DNA of 64,000 nucleotides from positions 1 to 64,000 of the forward strand of contig NTMA01000024.1 of assembly GCA_002917075.1 (NCBI GenBank), given 5' to 3'. Position 1 is the stretch's first letter. Each line of letters opens with the position of its first letter. Below the pieces are notes generated by a model. That model did no database searches and was not told the DNA's origin. It saw nothing but the letters and a program-made list of their open reading frames with translations. This DNA is from Hawksworthiomyces lignivorus. Lineage: Eukaryota > Ascomycota > Sordariomycetes > Ophiostomatales > Ophiostomataceae. The position numbers and the translations under genes were made by a program. Below are positions 43,372-55,384 of this stretch, one piece after another.

Positions 43372-44920
43372 TGCCGGAGCGAAAGGAAAGGAGATCCTAC
43401 AGCGGGAGAGACCTGATGAATTTCGTTTTCAAAGCAAAAGTTTCTATCTGATTTATTTTTGAACTAGGCGTCGGAGAGTGGAGTTGACTTGTGTTTGTTT
43501 CTGGGGAGGGTTATTTCTTCTTTTTTTTTGGCCCATCCTCATCATCTTCGCTTCTTTTTCTCTTCTGCCCTGGGGCATTACGATTCTATACCCTCCTTGC
43601 GTGCAGCGTAATACTTTTTTTGTAATTGAATTTATACAAATGTTTTTTGGTTCAGATCCAGCCGCAACCTGAATTGACGTATACGTGAATTAACATTCGG
43701 GAGTGAAGTGGCCAGAACGCAGCCCCCAAGCTCAGTTGATGTGCCGTGCGTCTCACGATTTACAGCACGATCCGCTCCTCTACTGCCCTACGCCAAGAGA
43801 AAACAGTGGAGAAATGCTCGTGGAAGATGCTCCGCTTGGGGGGCCATCCGTCGAACGAGTTCTAGCTCAGAGGGTAAGCATTCTTAGCAGCACAAGGAAC
43901 CCCACCCAGCACAAAGCTCGAAAAATGCGCAAAAAGAAAGTCGATGACGTCGTTCATCACTGGCCCTCACCGATCTCTCTATGCGATAGAATGGAGAAGC
44001 GATTGGGTTCAGCCAAGCACAGCTGCGATGGGGTTCACCGTATTATGCCGTTTCTGCTGACAATGGCATTTTGTAAAGGCAGAGCTAAAGGAATCGGTTG
44101 CTGGGTGGGAATCCTTGGATAGCGGTGCGCTGTTTTCCTGGCGGTGCAATCCAATTTGATTCATTCCATTACGTCCCCTGTCTAGAAGCACCTTCTTCTC
44201 TCAGAGTAGGTGGAAGAGGAGGATATGCACAAAGGTGAACAAAGAACTGCTAGGCAACGAGGTACAGGCTGCAAGGTCAAAGCTACCTTTTACTACTAGA
44301 TCTACAAGCCGAGAACAAGTGTGCAAGCGAGTGGAGATCTGCTTGCAAGAAGTAGTCAGCGTGTCCGAGAAATTCGTCATGTAAAACAGCTCTGCAGCCC
44401 GTCCCGCAAAGAGGGTGGTGAGAGACAAAACGGGTCGAGATCTCGTAGCTTATTGGCAGGCTCGTCATATATGCGAGAGATGCACTCCCGCGAGAAAGTG
44501 GACTGACTGGTGAGATGCGGAGAAGTGGGATCTCCTCCCTCCCTGGCCGCGTCAACAAAGGCCGTTGCCGTCATAGCTGACGAACGAGCACCAGAGGAGC
44601 GGGGACGAGGCGTTTCGTATAAGTGACACCACTCCTCACTACGTAGAGGAAGATTCCAACTTGGGCTTAGACATGCTCTTTTTAAGCCCTTGTCTAGCCC
44701 TCCGCGTACAGACGAGCTGAACATCTTCTGCCCCATTAGCTTTTCCAATTGAGTGATTTGTTGCTTTTTCGCTCTGAATTCTCTCTTCATTCGCATCACC
44801 ATATCGACTTCCAGACTTCCTCTTGAGTAGACAGCCTAGTGATTCGTCTTTCTTCCTCGCATTGAGCTCCCGCTTTACGCCGTCTGCTCCGAGGCTCCGC
44901 CCGCTCCCACCGAGACGACA
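43372..44920. other. Intergenic region, no gene seen
   Basis: About 1.5 kb, starting with T-rich sequence that is probably the HOS3 3' UTR and ending in a CT-rich leader before the DUF1774 gene. Frames here are short and without domain resemblance. Confidence 0.5.
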
Positions 44921-45892
44921 ATGTCCTCGCTCAATCCCTTTGCGCGCCGCGAGAGCCGCACCCGCGGCGAGCTCGCCGCCTACCGCGTGCTCTCGCTGGC
45001 TACGTGGGCGCTCGCCGTCGCCGTCTCCGTGTACTACGCCGTCAAGAGCCCGCACGGCAAGCACGGCCACCGCATCGCCGACCAGAACCGCCGCCACCCG
45101 ACGGCCTTCTCGCTGGACATGATCGTCGTCTACGTCTACTGGGTCGGCCTGTTTGTCAGCCAGAGCGGCTACATCGGCCACCTCTTCGCGTCGCCGGCGC
45201 AGTCGGAGCGCGTGCTCGCCGCCACCGCCGTCGGCAGCCACTTCATCCTCAACAACCTGCTGCACACCGCTTTTGTGCTGCTCTTTGTTACCGGCCACTT
45301 CCTCTGCGCCGAGCTCGTGCTGCTGCTCAACTTTGTCAACCTCTCCGCCCTCTACTTCCGCCACCCCTCCGCCTCCCACCCGCGCGCCCTCGTGCACACC
45401 CCCGCCGTCGCCGGCCCGCTGGCCTGGACGTTCGTCGCCATCTACTGGAACGGCGCCATCATGGTGCCCCACGCCCAGAGCCTGCCGCTGCGCATCCTGG
45501 CCAACGTCTTCGTCTGGGCCATCTTGGCCTACGGCCTCTTCTACATCACCGTCTTTGGCGTGCGTCATGCTCTCTCTCTCTCTCTCTATTGCCTCTTATT
45601 TTATTCTCTGGTCTTTGGGTGCTTTCTCCTCTCCACAACTAACTTGTGCGCTTCTTTCTACATCTAGGACTACTCCATGGGCTTCTGCCTGACCGTCCTG
45701 GCCGCTGCCCTGGGCGCCGGCCAGTTCTTGCTCCTGATCATCGCCCTGCAGTGGATCTTTGCCTTTGTCATCATGTCCTTGCTGTTCCTCGCCACCGTCG
45801 CTGTCGCGGTGCCAGTGTGGGTCGGGCGGCCGTCGGTTCTGATCATCGAGGAACGCAGCGGCGAGCGCGCGCCGCTGCTGGACGAGCAGTAG
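44921..45892 (+). CDS. DUF1774-family multi-pass membrane protein
   Basis: Two exons (44921-45559 and 45668-45892; intron phase 0), 287 aa. About seven to eight hydrophobic segments with a short basic N-terminus (NPFARRESRTRGEL) and a cytosolic acidic C-terminus ending RAPLLDEQ. The pattern, with LDMIVVYVYWVGLFVSQSGY and WAILAYGLFYITVFGDYSMG, fits the fungal DUF1774 family, sometimes annotated 'ATP synthase F0'. No reaction is established for it. The intron contains a (CT)n tract near 45570-45588. The gene is GC-rich like its left neighbour and appears intact. Confidence 0.8.
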
Positions 45893-47598
45893 AATATGCT
45901 GCAGGAACACGCCCTGTGCACTACCGCAGACCAGCAGAAAATGTACCAGAGCAGGTGAATGGACACGCTCGCGTCAAGGTTCAGCAATGATTCTCGACTG
46001 AATAATCTACTTAAATGAGAAAGAGGGGGGAAATCATCCTCCAAGATGGAGGAAAATCAGGAGAAAAACAAAAGCCAGCACCGGCAACATCAATGCAACA
46101 ATTTTCATATTTTATCCTATACCGCCTGCCGTAAGGCCTCTAGCAAACTGTATCGCGTTTGATTTTGCAGAGTAATTTTGGACAGCAATTGAAGGACTTG
46201 CTGCAGAGAAAATTTCAGATCGAATGTTAAGCAATGTCCTATTAAAAATTGTAATTTTCTCAAGATTCCTAGTGTGTTAGTGAGATGTAGGAAAGCTTCC
46301 AGAAGAGATGCTCCTACTGGGATGGTGCATCTAACAAGGGCATATTCTAACTACAGCCGCCTCTTTTGGTTAATTTCCCAGCAGCTGTCATACTCGTTGA
46401 TACCTACAGGGCATCATTGACTGTTAAGATTACCAGATGCCCATGACGCAAGATCAGGGGTCCTAGCCTTGTCACATTTTACTCTGAAAGAAGCTCCGGG
46501 GATTTAGTATTCTGAGAGTAGTGCTATGGATACTAGCTAGTGGGTCTATTTTCAGCCGCTGCGGCAGAGGCCGGTGTAGGTTGGAAATGATTCGACCCAG
46601 GAGACATGACATTCTCGTACCATATTTCTTATTTTCAGCCGAAGCAGAACTTTCGACACTGATCTCATCTCTCTTGAAGCTGTTCTCCATGTCGAACCTT
46701 TTCGGACAATAAAAGCATTTTAAGGCGCAGAAATCTTTACAGCGAGCATGCCTAGACTTTTCACCGCCATCCAATATTCTCCAAGATCTGATAAGCTTAA
46801 CGAATTCGTGTCTCCTTGCTTGTTTGTCACCATCGCATGTACAGTCAACTCTATAAATACTTTTTGAAGACACAAGGTCCATGCTTAATTTCGATCAGCA
46901 CTAAGTATAACTGAGAACATACATAGTTACTCATGATAGAGTACAGGCTAGAGTAGTGGGCAGGAGCTGAAAATTCACCTCTGCTTTATTCGCCTTCCAC
47001 CACGACTGAGAATAACGTGCCCAGTCACAGCGAGATTGGACATTACTGTCTCACTTTCACACTTTTTTTGTGTGTTTTTATGTTTATGTGCATTATTAGA
47101 ATCAAATTCATTTCTTTTCGATAAATGACAGATGGCAGTTGGCTGGTCAACTACAACGCTGACTTGGAAGCACAGCGGGAACAGACAAGGCTGCGAGGTT
47201 TGTGATCATGGCACTGTTTTCAGGATCAAGCACCGGGGGTCAAGCTTGCGTATTTGCCTTGTCTCGCTTCCTGTGGCTTACCTCGGCTTATTCTCCAATA
47301 CTACCCCGTTGCAATAATGCTCCAAATTCTGAGATGAGCGGTTTTTCTGTATTGCAGTGGCTCCGGATGTACTCCCCGATGCACTCTTTGTGTAACAGCA
47401 TGGTATTTTTGCCAATCACGGCCTCTGTCACATTCTCATCACATCCGCCTAGACAACGACTGGGGTCTATCTGCCAGGATAGTTCGGTGACAATACTCCG
47501 TATATTTACAATTATCACCCCGAGTGCTTTTAAAAAATTTTCCACCATCTCAAGTTACTTCTGTCTCACATTGTATGTGAGAAAATACCAGCACCAAT
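45893..47598. other. Non-coding region with a diverged repeat
   Basis: About 1.7 kb without a supported gene. It contains the repeat listed at about 46290-46760 and one TACTCCGTA 9-mer (47494-47502). The right end is the promoter of the GHKL-ATPase gene. Confidence 0.5.
46290..46760 (+). repeat. Diverged dispersed repeat, copy A
   Basis: Blocks here match 51095-51560 in the same order and orientation at roughly 70 percent by eye. Examples are the stretch around CCAGAAGAGATGCTCCTACT against CCAAAAGAGACTCCCTTGCT, the CCGAAGCAG block, and TTCGGACAATAAA followed by GCGCAGAAA against GACGCAGAAA. Both copies lie upstream of a recognition-type gene on the plus strand. It may be an old transposon fragment or part of a segmental duplication. 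Boundaries are approximate. Confidence 0.5.
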
Positions 47599-50500
47599 AT
47601 GCAGGCACACGTTTTCCAGACCAGCGCCGGTGGTGCTCAACCGGGCCAAGATGACGGTCCTTTGTATCACGACTCCGACATCTCGTCTGGCGAGGAGGAA
47701 GACTATGTTTATGATCCTAGGCTCACCCTCGACTCGATCGATCGCAGCAAAGTTATCCAACTCTCTATCCAAGCCGGATACACAAGGTGGAGGCCACGAG
47801 AGGCGTTTCGTGAATTGGTGCAGAATTGGTTTGTCCCTGTCCCTGAGTACCCGCTGCTATTCTTCCCATTACCATGTGCTGTGTGAGACTTGGAGGAGAA
47901 AACAATATATTTCTGTGGCTGCGTCTAACTTCCGCTCGTTCAGGCGAGATGGCATCATCAAATCGTTCACACTTAAGGAAAGCAACTTCCACGTTGCCCA
48001 TTGCGAGAAGACGTCGGGCCGTACCACAGAGATCGTCTACAAGGTGCTGCACCTTCCGGTTGGTGAAGAGCAAAAACAATGTCTGGGCTACATTCGCTAC
48101 CAGGCTCGCGACGGCTACGGCACGGTCGACATCTGCAACCGCTCGGCGACGCTGCAGCCGTGGCACCTTGACCTGGGCGGCACTACCAAGGCTGGCGACG
48201 AGCAGCAGGCCGGGGCGCACGGCGAGGGTCTCAAAATCGCGCTCCTAACCCTGATGCGCACACCTCAGAACCATTGCGTGCGCTGTATCTCCGGCGGCTT
48301 CAACTGGGTATTTAACTTTTCGACCAGCGGCCGGCTCGTTGCGCGTCTGCGACGCATGCCGGCCGATCGAATGAACAGGCTTGAAAACCAGGCCCAGAGG
48401 CGGATCGCACGGACCCTGCTGCCGTTCGCAGCGCAGCCTGGCCACGACGTGCAGATCATCATCGGCGAGAGACCGCGCGGAGCAAGAAGTGAAAATGGGT
48501 CGCTAGTAGAGCGGCAGATGGTCTCGCGGGAGGAGTTTGAAATCTGGACGACAGCGGCCCTGTTCTTGCACCACAAGCCGGACAAGGGAGCGGCAGCCAC
48601 GGAAACCAGCTCGACCGAGATAATATCCACCAGGCACGGCGATCTTCTCATTGGTGATAAGTTCTGTGGCAGTATCTACTTGAAGGGACTTCTGCTGCGC
48701 GAGTCCCTGCCCTCTCTGTCGGCGAGCATCACGAACAGGCCCCTTCGCTTCGGTTACAACTTCGCCAGAGGCGCTACAAACCGCGAGAGACAATCCGTTG
48801 CTAACGCAAACGAGGAGTCGAGAGCCATTTTGGCTATCTGGAAGCAGGTGGTATCGCTCTGTCCCAAGAAAATACGGGATCTGAGCGACATGCTCAATTC
48901 AACAGAGCCCCAGTATGCTGATGTCGCCGGGGCAAGGACGCACTTGGACGATCGTACCGCGTTGCGTCTCGTCGACCACCTAGTTGGCGAGGAATTCTTT
49001 GGCAAATGGTACTTTTGCCCCGAGGATAAAATAAAGGTATGGACTTTGTTGTGCCAAAGCAAATTTGACTCCCTTTTTGTTTCTTTGAGACATCAGCAGC
49101 TGTTTCTTCTTAGCTTATTTACTGCCTCCTGCTGACCATTATTTCACTCTTAGAACCCTAGATTAGACTACATCATCCAAGGCCTTGGGCGCCAAGGCGT
49201 TGAGCTGTCTAATTCCTACTGGCAAATCCTTGCACAGCGCAATATGCTCCGCACGGCGGAGGAGGAAGAGCGGCGGCAGTTTGTCGACGCACACGCAGTT
49301 GAGGGATCGCCAGGGACACCCTTCGCCTACTTCCTAGACCGCCTTCTCCGCGCTTGCCTGCGGGCTTGTCCTATGACGAACGGCATGGCCATCCAATTTG
49401 TCCAAGCTGGTACATTGCACCTACAGGTCTTCTACTCGAAGAATGAGGGTAATGGCTTGTTCTGCATTCACGAGCGTTGGCTATCCGCCGATGACGCAAC
49501 GCAGGAGCTCGGCCTCTCGGAAAGCCAGGTCGAAACTAGTATCCTATACCATGCGGTGAAATGCCTGTTTGCTGATGCTCTCGAGCAGTTACCTCTCGAC
49601 GTCTTTCAAACAGAAAACCAGCTTGAAAGGTCGGCCGAAGAATGGCGAAAGCTCGAGATCAACCGTGCCGAGCAGCGGTTGCTCAACTTTCTATTCACAG
49701 GACTTGTGTTGGACATAAGGCCCGACGGGCCTCGAACGCTGCGGGTGAACTGGGCTGCGAACCGGTGGCATACGGACACCGAAGTCGAGATTCAGTGTCA
49801 TAGAACTTCTCGGTGCTCGCACCTCAGATCCAGCTTGCTGATCGCAGAAGATGGTCAGAGAGCATCCCTGCTTCATATTGTTGTTTGCTAAATTTTATTT
49901 CATTATGCTGACGCTATACATCTGGACAGCTCGCTCGGCGGAAATTACTTGCTTTGTTCAAGGAAATGATGACGAACAAGTAGATGGTGCAACAGACGAG
50001 TCGCCCACTCTGCCGTATTCTCCTTGCCGCATATCCCATGTCATATTGAATTCTGGCGTGCATCTCGAACCCAATTTAGACGAAGGCGAGGAGTACTTTT
50101 TTGTGTTTGTGAACCCAGCCGATGGGGGCGAAATTGTTATTATATCTGACCCCATCACGGTCCCTCGCCAGCCACTGTTGTCGCCACAAGAGTCGGGGGG
50201 TTCCCTTGATGGCTCCTCTTCCGGAACGACCTCTTCTCACGCCAACCTAGACATCAACGTCGACACGGACGGCGAAGGTTCTAGCTCGATTGAAACCGGC
50301 AACGAGCAGTCTCCAGCACCACCAGAACAAGGCCCGGCAACCGTCAGCCACAGTCGTTCGACACTCGCTACATCAGCATCGTCTGCAAGAGTGTCTAGTA
50401 CAATTGTCAACGAGTCTCCAACCACAGTCCATGCAACTGCGCCGGCTAATTCATTCAGTAAGTCACTCAAGCATTCCCGCTAGCCTAGTTTGCCGAATCT

Positions 50501-50708
50501 TTTCTAGCCCAGATTACTCACACCAGTTGTTGCAGCTTTGGGAGCCAAGCTTGAGGTTTTGAATCCCATCTGGAAGGTCAGCGAAGATAGCTGGTATGAA
50601 GCGCGGAGCACTGAACATGTACGTGCTGTCATCGGCATACTCAAAGAGACTGGATCCATACCGGTAGCGGGAAGTAAGCGGAAACGGCTGGACGATGGGT
50701 CGGCGTAG
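47599..50708 (+). CDS. Uncharacterised protein with GHKL (HSP90/MutL/MORC-type) ATPase signature
   Basis: Five exons: 47599-47828, 47944-49036, 49154-49853, 49930-50457 and 50527-50708, giving 910 aa. The last acceptor has an in-frame alternative 9 nt downstream, and the fourth donor is weak. No named family recognised. The spliced product contains ELVQNWRD at 72-79, which has exactly the E-x3-N-x2-D spacing of the GHKL N-box (Mg and ATP binding). Further on are D153-L-G-G like the G1 box and GAHGEG at 167-172 (GxxGxG, the G2 box), followed by LKIALLTLMR. The rest is a long alpha/beta region (to about 670), then an acidic, Ser/Thr-rich stretch, and an end with KRKR that may be a nuclear signal. 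The N-box is created only by splicing at intron 1, which supports that intron. It sits directly upstream of an NLR pseudogene. Confidence 0.7.
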
Positions 50709-51838
50709 ATGTATGCTTGCGACTTCAATGAATTGGCGAAATGATGTAGTGCAATTCCATTAGATTACGGTACTGTTCGACGCCTATATTTGGAGTTTCT
50801 AAGAGGATCGTTTGGCCAAAACAGGAATCCGACAAAGGCAGGGTCCGTTAGGAATCTGAACTGCTTCGTAGACTTATATGTCCTGCTTAGTCTCGCAGCT
50901 CTAATTGTTTTATTTTGCTTCCTTTTTTCTTTCTTTTCATTAAACTTTGCAACTCAAATTCTTTAATAATAAATTCTACAGAAAATTTCTTCTTTCTACT
51001 TCCCTCCTCTTTTGTACGTATTCATGCACTGAAGGCGTCAGTTGCTGTTGAGACTTTGGGTACTTCTCCGCTTTCTTTCTGAGCCATAGCATACGCTGGA
51101 AAGCCTGGAGAGCAGGCTGCCAAAAGAGACTCCCTTGCTGGGATAGTTTATCTAATAAACGAAACATTTTAACCGTAACTCCTTCTCCTGACTGAATGGG
51201 CCTCTGCCATAAACCACAAACCACCCTTGGCCTCCAAAACAACTATGTGCGCCTGATTCGCGATCACTGGTCACGCCGCAGCCTTGCCCTAAAATTCAGC
51301 CAACTCACCATACTCGCAAGAAACCCAGGGGATTAGATTCCTGCGGGGCAACATTACAGCAAAGCCCAACGTGGCTTGGAAGCAGGTCGATGAAGGGACA
51401 AGGCATCCTCGCACCAATTTTCTTCTCTTCCAACCGAAGCAGTAGATTTTTATTGACTTTGTCTTCTTTGTAACTCTTCTTCTCGTGAAACTTATTCGGA
51501 CAATAAAGGCCTTTGAAGACGCAGAAACTCGCGAGGCGAGTACGCCTGAAGACATTCCATGCATTGGCTCTTCTGTTCCAGAAGCATTTCGCCGCCTCGA
51601 GATCCTCCTGAATCTGGTGAAGTTAATGGCGTCACATATCTCTACTCCTTTATCATCATCGCATTTCTAGTCAAGTTTAAAACCCATTAGAAGACGGCAA
51701 GTCCACACTCGGCAACAACTCGCATCATACATCTCCAAGAATACATCCCCAAGAATGTATACCGGAGTGGCAGACTAAAGTGGCAGACACCAACTGAAAC
51801 TCGCTCAAGTTATTTGTTCGCCATCTACACGACCGACA
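50709..51838. other. Non-coding region with a diverged repeat
   Basis: About 1.1 kb holding repeat copy B (about 51095-51560) and, at its right end, what was the promoter of the NLR pseudogene. No gene supported. Confidence 0.5.
51095..51560 (+). repeat. Diverged dispersed repeat, copy B
   Basis: Counterpart of the repeat at 46290-46760, same orientation. The shared end block (ATTCGGACAATAAAGG...GACGCAGAAACTC) is the best-preserved part. A weaker trace of the same block is near 19195-19240. Boundaries are approximate. Confidence 0.5.
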
Positions 51839-53778
51839 ATGGAGGATACAGGTCCAGTCCCCGTCCACGAGAAGGGCTTCACCGTGCTACATAATGCTCG
51901 GGGTGCAAAGATAGAGTGTGTCCCCCTAGTTGCTGCCTCCGTTGCTTTGTGAAGGTTTCGTTGCGCTGATCCATATAGTATTGTGTTTGTCCATGGATTT
52001 ACTGGCCATCCAAGAAAAACCTGGACATTCAAAAGTGCAGGAAAACAGCCAGCGAAATCAAAGAAGTAGAGAAATCGTCCGGCATTTTTCTCTGGGTCGT
52101 TTTGGTTCTCGACATTTTAAATGCCGAACACCCCAACAACTCCGTTTCCATTAACAAAATTCGGGATCGTCTTAAACAAATCCCTCCGAAACTAGCCGAC
52201 TTGTTTGAGATGATACTCACACGGGATGGAGATAATCTAGAACAGCTGCGATTTTGCGTTGCATGCATTCTATTTGCGACCCGGCCACTCAAACCACAGG
52301 AGCTCTACTTCGCTGTTCAGCTCTGTCTCGACAAAGGAGCCTCAGCAATATGGGATCAAGAAGACGTGGAATTGGAGCAAATGAAAACTTTCGTAAGAAT
52401 TTCTTCGAAAGGCCTAGCTGAGGTCACGAGAAATAAGGCTTGCGAAGTCCAGTTCATCCACGAGTCCGTTCGAGATTTCTTGCTTGGCAGATATACACAG
52501 CAGTGGTCTGGGACCGCTAGTAACTTTGAGGGTCAGTGCCACGAAATATTAAGATATACCGGATCCTCTACCGGATGACCCCGTAATCTCAAATCTGCGT
52601 GATAGTATTCGCATAAAGTTTCCTTTCGTCGGATATGCAATACTCAATGTGCTGCGTCATGCCAACGGTGCTCAGCAGTATGGAATAGGCCAGGAGGACT
52701 TCCTTACCGAATTCCCTCTCATGCGGTGGGTATGCATCAATAACACCCTTGAGAGATACAAGTCTCGGCGATACAGAAAATCAGTCAGCCTCATCTACAT
52801 CCTCGCAGAGAAAATTTTGGCTAGCCTCCTTCGTGTCCATCCTCGCTCAGTATGTGGCTTTGATATCACAAATGAACGTTATGGACCACCTATTATTGCC
52901 GCGCTAGCTACTGGGAGCTATGAGTCTGTTCAGGTCTTTTTAGAAGCCCAAGCAGGGCTCCAAGGGCCAGAATCTCCGCTGCATGGCCTGTCTAAACGAT
53001 ACAAGCAGATTGAAAACAAACGATCTTGCTTTGGAATCCGTTTCAAGTTCTCACTGCGGAATAGCCTCCTTTCATATCTTCTGGAGGCAGATCAGGAAAT
53101 AGCCCTCGCTTACCTTATTATTGCGGGCAAAGTTGATGACTGGAAGAATTCCAATGGTCAATATCCTCTTTTGTTGGCGTCCAAGAACGGCCATGAAGAC
53201 ATCGTACGACAGCTTCTAGCAGCAGAAAATGTTGATGTTGATACGAGGATACGAGAGACTATTACGGCCGAACACCTCTTCGTATGAGTCCAAGAACGGC
53301 CATGAATCCATCGTACGACAACTTCTAGCAACAGAAAATGTCAATGTTAATACGAGAGACGATTACGGCCAAACACCTCTTTCGTATGCGTCTGATAGAG
53401 GCTATGAAGCTATCGTAAAACGTCTTCTAGCAACAGAAAATGTCGATGTTAATACGAAAGACAATTCCGGTCGAACACCGCTTTTATATGCGTCTATATT
53501 CGGCCATAAAACTGTCGTAAAACAAATTCTTGTTACGAACCGAGCTGGTACCAAAACACAACGGTAGAGCACCGCTTTTGTCCGCTGCTCAGGAAGGCCA
53601 CACCGCTGTTGTACAACAGCTTCTCACTACGAACCAAGTTGATATTAAAGCGAAAGGCAATAACGGTAAAATACCGATTTCTTTAGCTGCTGCCAATAGT
53701 CACCCTACTGCTGTACAACAACTTCTTACTACGAGCCAAGTTAATTCGGATTTCTTGCAGGTGAAGGTCCTGATATGA
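51839..53778 (+). pseudogene. Broken hydrolase-NACHT-ankyrin NLR
   Basis: Exon 1 (51839-51915) is 77 nt and ends in GA before an intron (51916-51978). The next exon starts IVFVHGFTGHPRKTWTF, the same exon length, phase and hydrolase oxyanion motif as the NLR at 15522-19073. Within about 20 codons the hydrolase stops. The sequence jumps to the region just after the NACHT core (SSGIFLWVVLVLDILNAEHP, FIHESVRDFLLGR), so the hydrolase nucleophile and the P-loop are deleted. Downstream, ankyrin repeats (NGHESIVRQLLATENVNVNT; GHTAVVQQLLTTNQVD) are spread over three frames with shifts near 52555, 53250 and 53560. It has at least one large deletion and three frameshifts. Non-functional as a receptor; transcription cannot be excluded. 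Confidence 0.85.
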
Positions 53779-54272
53779 TTTTCAAATGCATCTCAAATGA
53801 TTCCATTCACACAGTCCGAATAATTCTCTTGTGCTATGTAGAGTTTCTATGTATCATATATCTAGCATGCTAGAAGTCTTTTTTATGCATAAATCGTATC
53901 GCAAGTTCTGGGCTGCTATTTCTTACGAACTTCCATGGCTAGACATATACTTCGCCGAGTCCTTTCTCATTACCAATATTTAATATATTACGTCTCGAAG
54001 ACTCATAGGCATACACAGAAAGCTTGAAGACTTTCTGTGCTTGAATGAATCATAGCTTTGCACCATTGTAGTGTGTTGGCGTCTGTTGGAATTCCGTAGC
54101 CCAACGGAGAACTCCAATTAATGTGGGCAAAATAGCGCCGAGCTCCAAAAATGACGTCTGTTGGTCTCAGCTTGGCTTATCTTATCGCCGCAGAAAATAC
54201 CAAAAAAAAAAAAAAAAGCTACCTAATTTGATCTCCGTCGTAAGTCTCCCCAATCGCGACCAAACATTGCCA
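53779..54272. other. Spacer, no gene seen
   Basis: About 500 bp, AT-rich, including a run of about 15 A near 54203-54217 just upstream of the PPT2 start. Probably the promoter of the transferase gene. Confidence 0.5.
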
Positions 54273-55384
54273 ATGGCTCAGCTGCGATGGCAAACCCGGC
54301 GCTCCCTGCCAGCCAGGCGCGCTGCGGCTGGCTGGTTATCGCACACCGCAGCCGCCCTCTCCCTCTCCCGCTCTGCCTCGGCGGCTCGCCCCAGCCGCTG
54401 CTCCTCTTCGTCCTCATCTGCGTCCGCTCCGTCCGTCGTCCGCCCCTTTCCGCTCCCCCATCTCCACGTCGGCACCGACATCTGCCGCGTCGGGCGGATC
54501 TACGCGATTCTGAGCGCATCCAGCGCGAAGAAAGCCGCGCGATCGCCGCAGCCGTCGACGCCGTCGTCTTCGTCGTCTTCGTCGCCGCCGTCGCCATCAT
54601 CATCGCAGCCAGCGCACGCGCCCTCTGCCGGCCCTTCGAGACCCGCCGTGGCCGCGTCGCTCGGCACCACGCCCGCCGCACGGTTCATCCGCCGCCTCCT
54701 GGCCCCGCAGGAGGTCACCGCCCTGGGGAGCGCGGTGCGGTCAGAGGCAGTGTCTCCATCGTTCGCTGCCTCCTCTTTCCCGCCGACGCCGCCGCCACCA
54801 CCTATGAACGCGACGTCGTCGCAGATCTTGTCATGGCTTCTGGCAGGGGGCCTGCCAAGGGAACATAATGGCACAGAGGGGCTGTCATCATCGACGGCAG
54901 CGTTGAGAACCGAGTCCTCTAGCGAGTCGCGACCAGGGCCGGATCCTCTCTTGTGGAAAGCTGCGCAGTTTTTGGCGGGCCGGTAAGCCGTACTTTTTTC
55001 TCTCTCCTTTTTCGTCGTGAACGCCTATACTATTACTTCCAGGCAGTCCTGCCTAACTTTCTTCTCTAAACTAACCGCTTCATCCTTTGTCCCCTCTACG
55101 CCAAAAACAGATTCGCCGCCAAAGAGGCCGCAATCAAAGCGCACCCACATGTAGCCGACCTGACCTTCCACCGCGTCCGGGTGGTGCGACGACATGAAGA
55201 CGCGCACAACGGCAGCGGTCCACCTGTAGCATTGATCCAGATCGCTGCAGAGAAGCAGACTGGCGCAGGGGTAGTACACGAGCAAGAGGCGCTCCTAAGC
55301 ATCAGCCATGACGGTGATTACGCGACTGCCGTCTGCTTGGCATTCGAAGACACATCAACAGCAAAAGTCTCAACACAGTTATAG
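54273..55384 (+). CDS. PPT2: Mitochondrial-type 4'-phosphopantetheinyl transferase (PPT2-like, ACPS family)
   Basis: Two exons (54273-54982 and 55111-55384), 327 aa. Transfers phosphopantetheine from CoA to the mitochondrial acyl carrier protein. ATG 54273 is preferred to the upstream in-frame ATG at 54123, because it starts an Arg/Ala/Ser-rich stretch (MAQLRWQTRRSLPARRAAAG) that looks like a mitochondrial presequence. Catalytic motifs are HVGTDICRVGRI (metal-binding Asp) and, across the splice junction, FLAGRFAAKEAAIKAH with the catalytic Lys-Glu. RFIRRLLAPQE lies between. The family core is only about 120 residues. Here it is split by two long Ser/Pro/Ala-rich insertions (about 85-125 and 150-205), unusual but often seen in filamentous fungi. 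The C-terminus ISHDGDYATAVCLAFE is the normal end strand. Confidence 0.9.
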
